This document shows, one piece after another, positions 56,410-64,000 of a stretch of DNA of 64,000 bases. This DNA comes from Tetraselmis striata. Taxonomy: Eukaryota; Chlorophyta; Chlorodendrophyceae; Chlorodendrales; Chlorodendraceae. A program made the translations under genes and the position numbers. Within the stretch, counting starts at the first letter, position 1; each line of letters starts with the position of its first letter. The stretch is taken from assembly GCA_006384855.1 (NCBI GenBank), contig VCJN01000157.1, positions 186,001 to 250,000 of the forward strand, written 5' to 3'. The notes under the pieces are model-generated. The model searched no databases and had not been told where the DNA came from. It worked only from the letters and a program-made list of their open reading frames with translations.

Positions 56410-58260
56410 TGCGTTTTTTTTCCCGCCCGCGGGACAGGACTGGCAGTGAAACCCTTGCAGCGTCTCTACGACGGCCGTTTAGGCAGCAATCCAGTTACGG
56501 AAAGCCCTGGGTAGGCGACGCTCTGTTATAGTCATCAAGCAAATTGCCGAAGCATTCTGCAAGACTAATTGGAGGCCAGTGACGGAATTTCCAACAATGT
56601 TGGATCACCGTCTAAAACACTGCCATCAAAATACCCGGCATTGACCACGAAAGGTCCGCCCTACCCGTTTGGGCGTCGGCCCATTCGAGTAATGCGAGTG
56701 AAGCAAGCCCCAACCCGCGGAGCAAATAAAGCATTTCGGGAGTGCGATAAATCATGTGCAACAAAGAAGGCAACGTAAGGGAGGGCCCCACGCCATAGCT
56801 GAAAAATTTCCCATTCCCAGTTAAGTCCGGGCGCCGTGAAGGGGAGGGGGGGACCCCGCCCAAAATAAAGGCAGTTAAGTCCTCAGGTGTGGACGCAATA
56901 ACCTGACTACTAATAAAATCCCTGAACTCCGGAAGTAACAACCCAAAATTATGACTGTGATACCCCCACCGCGGGCACTCCACCAACATATGTTCGATAG
57001 TCTCAGATTCACCTCCGCCACATGCAGGGCAGTGTTCAAGGAACCGCTCAGGCATGGCATGAATCCGGGCCAATCGGCGGGCAGTGGGAAATACTCGGGT
57101 GCGTAATTGTATCATATTGTGCAACCCGGCCACAACCCCCGCGGGGACACCCACACCGTACTGTGGCAACGGGTTTGACGCATAGGACGCCTGGACATAT
57201 ATACCCCAGGTGTAATTGCTAACGATGCCGACGATTCGTAACGCGCCCACACCGATGCCTTTACTAGTTTAGCGGCATCGCGCGCGGCTAGCTACGTGAC
57301 CTCCACTCAAGTGCAAGGTGCGCCCCCTCAGCTAGCCCTACGTTCGCCCTAGCTAGTCGATCTAACCACCGCACAGTCCCTGACACCCACGTGTTAGGGC
57401 GCACCCGACTTGGCTGATCTACTAAATGGGTTATACATGTATTCAAGTCGGATGCTTTAAGGAACGCCCGAGCCCGTGCCGTAGCGGCCGTAGCCTCTAT
57501 GGGCGCAATATCCAATTCCCGCATCATCGGTGCAGTGGCTACCCCAGGGGAGTTTTTATCCACCCCAATGAGGCACCGCAAGCACTGATTGAGTACGGTT
57601 TGTAATTTATTTGCGCCGCTAGTTCTATCCATGCCCCATACTTCACACCCATAAGTTAAAACCGGCAGTACACAGGTTTTAAAAACCGACACACGCACAT
57701 TAATAGGAATTATGTCCCGTCCACCGACTAATACCGAATCGAGCGCCTCAATAGCGCGTTTACCCTTCTTAACCCGGTCGTCTACTATGTGTTGCATACC
57801 TAAATCCGACTTAATGACCGTACCCAAGTACCTATATTCATTTACAACCAGCACCCGTTCCCCCCCAAGCTGCCATCGGGCAGCTTGTTCGCGTAACGCG
57901 GTCTCGTCGGAATATCGGCCTAATGCCATCACCCCACACTTAAGTACCCCAAACCCCATAAAATGGTCCTCCGCCCACTGCGAGAAGTGGGCGAACATGG
58001 CATGCAGGTTATCGAACGAGCCTGTGATACCAACAGCGTCGTCCGCGTAAAACTGACGCCAGTTCTTTGCTCCTTCGTCGGCTCCAGCAGTACATGGTAC
58101 AGCAGTGTAGAGTGCATAACATTGAAGGTGCGCGAACATGAGGCGACACTGCGCCGCGAGTGAGACGTGTAGTTGTTGTCTGAATGTCGAGAACCAATTA
58201 CCCACCGCCGATGATCCCAGTTTTACGTCCAGACTCGCGTCTAGACGGACTTCCTACGTC
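56410..58260 (-). mobile_element. 5'-truncated LINE (non-LTR retrotransposon) with RT C-terminus and zf-RVT
   Basis: Minus-strand frame 58205-57288 encodes a reverse transcriptase C-half: FYADDAVGITGS catalytic box, MGFGVLKCGVMAL, YRYLGTVIKSDLG, INVRVSVFKTCVLPVLTYGC. Frame 57250-56612 encodes a zinc-binding tail CPACGGGESETIEHMLVECP (CCHC, zf-RVT type) and ends ILMAVF. The two frames are out of register by one base step around 57250-57290, so the copy is not intact. A 3' UTR follows and ends at a run of A on the minus strand (T-run 56413-56425 on the plus). The RT N-half and any endonuclease are missing, typical of 5' truncation. Copies of the last ~140 bp are found at 11.7, 25.3 and 28.1 kb. 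Confidence 0.88.
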
Positions 58261-58321
58261 GCCGTCAGACCACCGCCCTCCCTAGTGGAGGGCCCATAAC
58301 CTGTTGTGCCCAGCGTTCCTA

Positions 58322-58680
58322 CTAGGGTTGGGCTGCAGTCCACTTTCCAGTACTGCAGGCTGCAGTGCAGGCTGCAATCAACATGCTGCAGTACTGCAGG
58401 CTGCAGGCAAGCTGCAGTGCAGGCTGCAGTACTGCAGGTTGCAGTGCTGCAGGTTGCAGTACTGCAGGCCGCAGTGCAGGCTGCAGTGCAGACTGCAGTA
58501 GCACTGAAATTGTTGATTATAGGGAAGGGCGGGACAGAGAAGGGCATATTTGTGGGGCACTTTGGATAAATGCACTGCAGCCCCTTTTCGGGAAGTACTG
58601 CAGGCTGCAGTGCAGTAGCTTAACTGCAGGCTGCAGTTTCTGCAGTCTGTAGTGCTGTAGATACTGCAGCCCAACCCTGG
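58322..58680. mobile_element. Short element with 18-bp terminal inverted repeats and CTGCAG-palindrome interior
   Basis: CTAGGGTTGGGCTGCAGT at 58322-58339 is matched in reverse complement by ACTGCAGCCCAACCCTGG at 58663-58680 (17 of 18). Inside, CTGCAG palindromes recur in phrases such as GTACTGCAGGCTGCAGTGCA on both sides of an ~70-bp unique core (58505-58572). MITE-like by shape; no clear target duplication. Open frames rich in Cys/Ala/Gln are artefacts. Confidence 0.75.
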
Positions 58681-58857
58681 TCCCTACCAACTCGCCATGT
58701 GCGGAACTGTAGGAGGGAGCGTGAAGCGCGGAGAGTGGCTGGCTACAGAGAAGTGGCCAAGCCCACCTGGGCGCCGCACGCATCTAGGCAGGCGTTGCGG
58801 TGCCTAGTGCACGTGCAGTGCTATTACGCACCATCAATGGGGATATGTGCTTAAGTA

Positions 58858-59140
58858 CTAAGGCGTACCCTAGCTACATTGTACTGTACATATGCATTAG
58901 TGTACCAACACTGATGTCAACACCCCCCCTCGATGTTGCAAGGGGATGCTCCAAGCAGGGGTCCGGTTGCTGACGCTAGTCGCTAGCCTAGCTAAAGAGG
59001 CAGCCCGCCATGCCCCTGACCTCGGCGTGGGTCGGGGCTGGCCCTCTAGGGAGTCGGACTGCGCAGATGCCGAGCGGACTAAGGCATACCCTAGCAACAT
59101 TGTTCATATGTGCTAGTGTACCAACACTGATGCCAACATA
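58858..59140 (+). repeat. Diverged direct repeat pair
   Basis: CTAAGGCGTACCCTAGCTAC ... TGTACCAACACTGATGTCAA at 58858-58920 and CTAAGGCATACCCTAGCAAC ... TGTACCAACACTGATGCCAA at 59079-59138, ~220 bp apart. The GATGTCAACACCCCCCCTCG end resembles ~47850-47875. Confidence 0.7.
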
Positions 59141-59189
59141 TTACTCAGTGCTCAATTAGGACCTATACCCTGATAGACCCCAATTACGA

Positions 59190-59221
<32 letters not shown>

Positions 59222-59261
59222 AACATCCCAAAATCCGCTTATTGATCTCCAGATATGTGAA

Positions 59262-59610
59262 CATGTACGCCGCCCATCCTGCCTACCATTAGCGCATTTA
59301 TCTCGCCAAAACATATGCCACACTGACCAACCACCAGCATCGCATCTATCTATCATGCTCAATACATATGCTGCACAGCCCATCCGCCAGCAACGCATCA
59401 ATCTCGCTGAATACATACGCTGCACACCCATTTCACTACCAACGCGTCTATCTATATCTGCCGCCCAGCCCACCCACCAGCATCGCATCAATCTATCTTG
59501 CCAAATCTATATGCCACAGCCCGGACACTAGCCGTGCTTCATGGTTGCTGTATATATATGTTTTACACCCCATCCAACAATAGCGCATACAACTTGCTGA
59601 GTGTAGAGAA
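59262..59610 (+). repeat. Degenerate ~50-bp minisatellite, about seven copies
   Basis: Units such as CATATGCTGCACAGCCCATC + CGCCAGCAACGCATCAATCT repeat at about 59262, 59312, 59365, 59414, 59456 and 59507, then a decayed copy. A ~28-base C-run precedes the array (59190-59218). The overlapping minus frame is Trp/Cys/Met-rich and follows the repeat. Confidence 0.75.
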
Positions 59611-59699
59611 TGAGCCAGTTTTTTGAGCGCACTGCCTTCTTTCAAAATATGCATGCTGTCCCACCTATATCCCTGACGCGTTCGTTCCTTGTGCTTCCC

Positions 59700-60300
59700 T
59701 AGAAGGAATCTCCTGCTCGTGAAGTACCCGTGGCTCAAGGCTACCTGAACGAGCGAAGGAGCGCCTCGCCGTCCTAGTGGCACTCGAGGACGCCATTCGC
59801 AATTGCGAGGCGCTAGAGGACGAGGCTCTCGCCTACAGAGCTGCTGGCAACAATGCATGCAGTTCGGGACAATCGGCCGGGCAGCAAGGGCAGGGCCTGG
59901 CGCAAGTGCGGCCTCTGAAACTACGGGCCACGACCCTGCTACTTGCCCACTGAACACACCGGCCGTTGGGACGTCTCGCCGCAGGTGCATCCACGGATCC
60001 ACCCCCAAAGCAGGGTTCGCCCTGCCGTCCTCCGGCCCGTAGCGGACCTACCCGCTCGCCACGCAGTCGTAACCGGTCTGAGAAAACTCCTATGTGCCAC
60101 GATCCTAAAAATATCATCCACAGAGAAAGGCATCCCACTTTCCCACCGCGCGAATGGCGTTGGAGCTGCGACTGCGCTCTGGCGCGACTCGTGTCGACCG
60201 GTCGCTGGAGTGTCGACCGGTCGCTGTACCAACATGTGCCTGTAGGTTTCTTTTGTCTGAATTAGTACTGAAGCGAGTAGCAGCAACTTGGACAAGTACT
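59700..60300 (+). other. Coding-like fragment of uncertain origin
   Basis: A plus-strand stretch near 59757-59935 reads ERLAVLVALEDAIRNCEALE and DEALAYRAAGNNACSSGQSA, with protein-like composition but no ATG or family match. It may be an old element fragment. A 15-bp phrase (GTCGACCGGTCGCTG) is repeated at ~60196 and ~60214. Confidence 0.35.
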
Positions 60301-60620
60301 AATCCTTATTTAGTGCTGTTAGTCAGTTGGACATGGGCCGCGGGATGATTTGGACAGTGAAACTCTAAAAATACTGGTGGAGACAAATAAGCCCGTCTCA
60401 ACCGGGGACAAATACCCGGGTACGGATATATCTGATCATCCAACATCTGATCAATCAAAATCCAACAATCCACTGTTGGTTCTCGCGTCATGTCTAACAT
60501 CTGACAACGTGACACGACGATGACACGAGGACCCAAATAATATAATATAGTCCATGTTAATAATATACAGAAATATTGGTTCTCGCGTCATCGTCATCCA
60601 ACAGGGGGGCGGGCGGGAGG

Positions 60621-60834
60621 GAGTTCTGCTTAAATGTAAGCTTTCTCCTTCCCCAGTACTTTCCGTGCATTCTCTTGACGCTCTCCCTGTAACCAAACAG
60701 TATATAACAGGCGGGCGATCCACCACTTGAGGTACTAAGAGGGTTCTGCTTAAATGTAGGCTTTTTCCTCCCCCAGTACTTTGCGTGCATTCTCCGGACG
60801 CTCTCCCTGTAACCAAAAAGTTACTTGAGGTACA
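60621..60834 (+). repeat. Two-copy ~121-bp tandem repeat just upstream of the membrane-protein gene
   Basis: GTTCTGCTTAAATGTAAGCT ... CGCTCTCCCTGTAACCAAA at 60623-60700 and GTTCTGCTTAAATGTAGGCT ... CGCTCTCCCTGTAACCAAA at 60744-60821; ACTTGAGGTAC follows both. The minus strand is open through both copies (GRASGECTQSTG / GRASRECTESTG), so either a promoter duplication or a decayed coding repeat is possible. Confidence 0.8.
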
Positions 60835-61007
60835 CCCAGCACACCTCAAGTCTGTGCTCTAGCACATCTCGCTCAGACACGCACCCGCGCGGCCGTCTCT
60901 TCCCCGCTGTTCGCTGCCAACGCTCACTACAAATCGCAGTCGAAGTCCTGCTGCCAGGATATATCTCAAGAGCGACAGCGATCTCCGAATCGTCCGGGCG
61001 GGCTGCC

Positions 61008-62258
61008 ATGGCGGGCTGCCCCAGGACCGGGAGTGATCCCGTAGGCGACGCGCTTTCACGCTGTCCTTTTCTTGCACGCGTCTGCGCGGAGCAGGGCGAG
61101 CTGTACGCGCGCCGCTTTGCCGCCGCGCCCGCGCTGCCAGCCAACGGCCGCCGCCCCCTATTCGAGGAGACCGCCTCCAGCTTTGACTCCGTTGCGCGCC
61201 TGTTCCATGGCCCCGCTGGCGTGGTCCCGCTGGCGCGCTTCTCCGCGTCGGAGCACGAGCAGCAGAATGTGCTGGGCGGCAGTCACTACGACAGCCCCGC
61301 CCGGCGCTTAGGGTCTGCACGGGGTTTGCTGCGCGTTGCACCTGCCCCAGCCGCAGCGGGTGAGGCCGTCCTCCCCGTCGCGAGCCCGCTGGCAGGGCAT
61401 CCCTTCGCATCCATCGGCCTCTCTGGTCGCTACCGACCCGCGCCAGGAAGCGGTGGCCGCGGCGGCGGGCGCGGGCGCGGGCGCGGCCGCCAGCGTAGGC
61501 GTCCACCCGGCTCCGGAAACCCTAGCAGCAATGCCGGAAACAAGCCTAAGCCACCCGCCGCCGGCCCGGCGGGCGGAGGCACGCCCAGCAGCGGGCCAAC
61601 CGCGCCCGCCGCCGGCGGTGGGCAGTGCCCTTTGCGTGGGCTGGTCGCCCCGCTGGGCGGCCTACTCGCGCTGCCCGGCAAGATGAAGTGCCCGCCGGCG
61701 ATCTGCGCCATGCGGGCCGCTGTGGCTCGCGTGAAGGCCGTACGCGCGCTCCGCCCGCATGCCCTGCCGGTGAAGTTCGCCGCCGTGAGCGCCTTCACCG
61801 CCGCGGTGAACCTTCCCTGCGGCGCCTGGCGAGAGCACTTCGAGAAGTTCTCGCCGGGGTGGTTCCTGGCGGTGCACCTCACCATCCCCGTGGTGGGGAT
61901 GCTGCGCAAGGCGCTGCTGATGCCGCCTTACGCGGTGGCCATCACCCTCGCGGCGGCCATCGCCGGTCAGCAGCTGGGTGCCCGCCTGGAGCGCGACCGT
62001 CGGCTGCGGCACGCCGCCTTTGTGGCCTACACGCCCGAGCTGGCCGCCAGCTACGGCTGCTGCCCAGTGCTGCCTCCACTGCGCGAGACGCCGTCCAACC
62101 CGGAGTTTGCCATTGGCGGGAGCCCTGCATCCGCCGCCAACTGGGAGCTGCTCGGCGCCGCGGGGAAGCCCGCTGGATTGGCGCTCATCCGCGCCGGCAT
62201 GTCCGTCTCCAGCATCAGCGCCCTGAATCCTCTCAGCATCGCTGTCCCTGTCTCCTAG
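61008..62258 (+). CDS. Single-exon membrane protein with Cys-Pro (heme-regulatory-like) motif, unknown function
   Basis: ATG 61008 (context GCCATGGCG) to TAG 62258, 416 aa, uninterrupted. Near residue 16 it has SRCPFLARVCAEQGELYARR. RCPFL-x-RV is strikingly like the Cys-Pro heme-regulatory motif in the presequence of 5-aminolevulinate synthase. The central part (~130-230) is Gly/Arg/Pro-rich, with RGRGRGR text like an RGG region. The C-terminal ~190 residues contain three hydrophobic segments: VKFAAVSAFTAAVNLPCGAW, FLAVHLTIPVVGMLRKALLM and YAVAITLAAAIAGQQLGARL. The intervening GAWREHFEKFSPGWF looks conserved. I do not know the family; an organelle-membrane location is an inference. Base use is typical of the host genes. 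A tandem repeat sits 190-390 bp upstream. Confidence 0.75.
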   Translation: MAGCPRTGSDPVGDALSRCPFLARVCAEQGELYARRFAAAPALPANGRRPLFEETASSFDSVARLFHGPAGVVPLARFSASEHEQQNVLGGSHYDSPARRLGSARGLLRVAPAPAAAGEAVLPVASPLAGHPFASIGLSGRYRPAPGSGGRGGGRGRGRGRQRRRPPGSGNPSSNAGNKPKPPAAGPAGGGTPSSGPTAPAAGGGQCPLRGLVAPLGGLLALPGKMKCPPAICAMRAAVARVKAVRALRPHALPVKFAAVSAFTAAVNLPCGAWREHFEKFSPGWFLAVHLTIPVVGMLRKALLMPPYAVAITLAAAIAGQQLGARLERDRRLRHAAFVAYTPELAASYGCCPVLPPLRETPSNPEFAIGGSPASAANWELLGAAGKPAGLALIRAGMSVSSISALNPLSIAVPVS

Positions 62259-62482
62259 CGCAGCAGTTCCTCTGTGTTTTCCACCACTCCACCCCCTGAT
62301 GTAGCTGCGATCCTGCAAGGCATGTCCCCGTGGGCAACCTCGGCGCGACCCGCTGGCGTACCTAGATAGCCTATCCAGCCCCCATTGCGGCGGTATTGTA
62401 ACAATTGAAGAATTTCATCAACTCTCATCTCCTGTCCGGCGATGGTCATGCGCAACCTCCCATCTGCATGGAAGTTGAACAT
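62255..62482 (-). CDS. Possible small protein or terminal exon, unknown
   Basis: Minus-strand ATG 62482 to TAG 62255, 75 aa: MFNFHADGRLRMTIAGQEMR, then VDEILQLLQYRRNGGWIGYL. Composition is protein-like rather than GC-shadow, but no family is recognised. Its end overlaps the 3' end of the opposite-strand membrane-protein gene by 4 bases, and it lies 326 bp beyond the stop of the TPR gene on the same strand. It could be an independent gene, a 3' exon, or chance. Confidence 0.35.
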   Translation of the reverse strand: MFNFHADGRLRMTIAGQEMRVDEILQLLQYRRNGGWIGYLGTPAGRAEVAHGDMPCRIAATSGGGVVENTEELLR

Positions 62483-62807
62483 CAGCGCATCTCCTGAATT
62501 GTTTCGTTCACCTTGTCCAAGCAATCTTCAACAGCCGCCCTGTCCGGAGGAAGATGACAGTGGTGCATTTCACCCCACCCACCACCAATACCATGCAATT
62601 AGTGCATGCATCCGCTCATATGCTTGGCGCATAATGCTGCAGTAGAACACTGTTGCGCATGTTCATAACATTGAAAGGTTGGTATCGCTGCATGCTGCAG
62701 ATCCATGTGCCTATGTACATTGTGTGATCAAACAAGGCAGCAGCGTCATCACATGCTCATCATGAATGAATAGCAGGCATATCGCATGTATTCCCTGGCA
62801 GACATAC

Positions 62808-64000
62808 TCACACGGCGCTCAGAAACTGGCGCAGCTGCTCGCACTTCCAAGCCAGCGGCTCCTCCATGTCCTCCGCCCTCAGGCAGTCAAGCGTGCGCCG
62901 CGCCTCCTCCAGGAGCACCGCCGCCGCCTCGGGCGTGGGGGCCGTGTCTCGCGCCACATCCGCCACCTTCACCAGGCTCATGGCCAGGTCCACGAAGGCC
63001 TTGGGCGAGCGCTGCGGGCATGCCCCATACGCTGCGGCCCGTCGGAGGCGCAGCGCGGCGCGGTAGGCTTCCTCCGCTGCAGGCAGATCCTCTGCAATCT
63101 CCAGGTCTCCCAGCTTGTTGTTCAGGACCGCAAGGCTGTCTTCGTCCTGCTAGCCGCGTGCAGCCCAAGAGCACAACACTCAGTGCCGACGAGCAGCCGG
63201 CACAGGCGCAGAAGGTACCCTCGGCAGGAAACAGCACAGCCAGCTGTATCCTTCCGAAGCCAGGGACGGTGGTACGGCGTGCCCACCTGATAACCGGGCT
63301 TGGGATCCGCTTCGTACTGGGCGCAGGCCTCGCGGTAGTGCCCTTTGGCCTGTTCGAAATCGCCCAGGCTGCGGCAGCAGTCACCCAGCATCCCGCAGAC
63401 AGCGGCCAGGCGGCTGCTGGAGCCCGGGGTCTGGTCTTCTCGCAGCATGTTGGCACAGCGCTGCAGCCTGCAGCCATGGTAATCATGACTTGACTTTATT
63501 CACTGTGGATAAGTCCTTCGCCTGGTCTGGTAGCATATACAATTACGCTATATGCGTTCTTTTGATGTATCACTACCGTACGTAAATATGTAATATTGGG
63601 TTTTGGGTCGGGCTTCGCATACCTGGAGCACGCTGCCATATTATTGCCACCTGCTAGGGATTGCAAGCCCAGATTGAGCAGGAACTCGGCTCCGCCCCCT
63701 GGCGCGCTTTTTCCCTGGAGCACAGAGCATCAGCGGCTCAGTGCCCATGCTTGCAGCCAAGGTGCAAGCAGCCTTCTCTGCGCCCCGAACGGCAGCCCAG
63801 CACCTCCTGCCTCTGACTCGCTTTCTCCGCGCCATCAGCGCGTTCCCTGCTGCCCTCTGATGTCGCGTGGCCATCGATGAAAAGGTCCACCACACCTGCC
63901 GCCCCCAAATGGCAGCGAAGCACTGCCGTCAGCAAGGCAAGTAGTAACACTGAAGCCCACAAGTCCCAAAGCTCGGTGCTCAGTGTCGGCGCCAATCATC
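62808..64000 (-). CDS. TPR-repeat protein, N-terminus beyond the window
   Basis: Minus-strand exons at 63714-63623, 63467-63287 and 63146-62808 have matching phases. The upstream exon or exons lie within or past the window end and could not be fixed. The product reads AEFLLNLGLQSLAGGNNMAA, then LAAVCGMLGDCCRSLGDFEQ AKGHYREACAQYEADPK and LAVLNNKLGDLEIAEDLPAA EEAYRAALRLRR. The A-x-x-x-LG-x-x-x-x-x-x-G-x-x-x-x-A-x-x-x-Y pattern is that of tetratricopeptide repeats, at least two. The C-terminus is a long helix ending WKCEQLRQFLSAV. TPR proteins are scaffolds; the partner is unknown. Poor-quality open frames from 63738 onward cannot be assigned. Confidence 0.7.

Noticed and set aside
58254-58783. 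Cys/Ala/Gln-rich frames on both strands
   Set aside because: Translations of the CTGCAG repeat element.

Overview
This window looks like nuclear DNA of a green alga (Viridiplantae, chlorophyte or prasinophyte-like). Host exons are GC-rich and split by many GT-AG introns. The recognisable proteins fit this group: an atypical WNK-family kinase, a kinesin-14, a CFAP97-type ciliary protein (so probably a flagellated cell), a plant/algal glutaredoxin-DEP-DUF547 fusion with a transit-peptide-like N-terminus, and Mediator subunit 6. Species cannot be set from the sequence alone. I derived exon boundaries by hand from splice consensus and phase; there is no transcript support.

Layout. 0.2-3.4 kb: WNK-like kinase (+). 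5.3-10.9 kb: kinesin-14 (-). 11-17 kb: gene-poor, with a palindromic ~30-bp repeat array, an integrase-like remnant and a reverse-transcriptase-like remnant. 17.4-18.0 kb: small CFAP97-like gene (+). 20.3-26.0 kb: nine-exon gene of unknown function (+). 26-30.9 kb: intergenic, with a tRNA-derived SINE and LINE 3' fragments. 30.95-37.0 kb: glutaredoxin-DEP-DUF547 gene (-), nine exons. 38.7-42.9 kb: degenerate ~400-bp satellite interrupted by a retroelement remnant. 42.9-50 kb: cluster of low-copy direct and inverted repeats with no convincing host gene. 50.5-51.7 kb: secreted Cys-rich protein (+). 54.0-55.65 kb: MED6 (+). 56.4-58.3 kb: 5'-truncated LINE (-) with its poly(A) end. 58.3-60.8 kb: short repeat elements. 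61.0-62.3 kb: single-exon membrane protein with a Cys-Pro heme-regulatory-like motif (+). 62.8 kb to the window end: TPR protein (-), cut by the window edge.

The host genes are unrelated housekeeping or structural genes (signalling, spindle/flagellum, redox, transcription), not an operon or cluster. Two genome-level features stand out. Introns carry many long G:C homopolymers, mostly C on the sense strand and often within 50 nt of a splice site. Several families of short dispersed repeats share introns and intergenic DNA. One family can be traced to its source: the poly(A)-ended 3' tail of the LINE at 56.4-58.3 kb recurs as truncated copies at 11.7, 25.3 and 28.1 kb.
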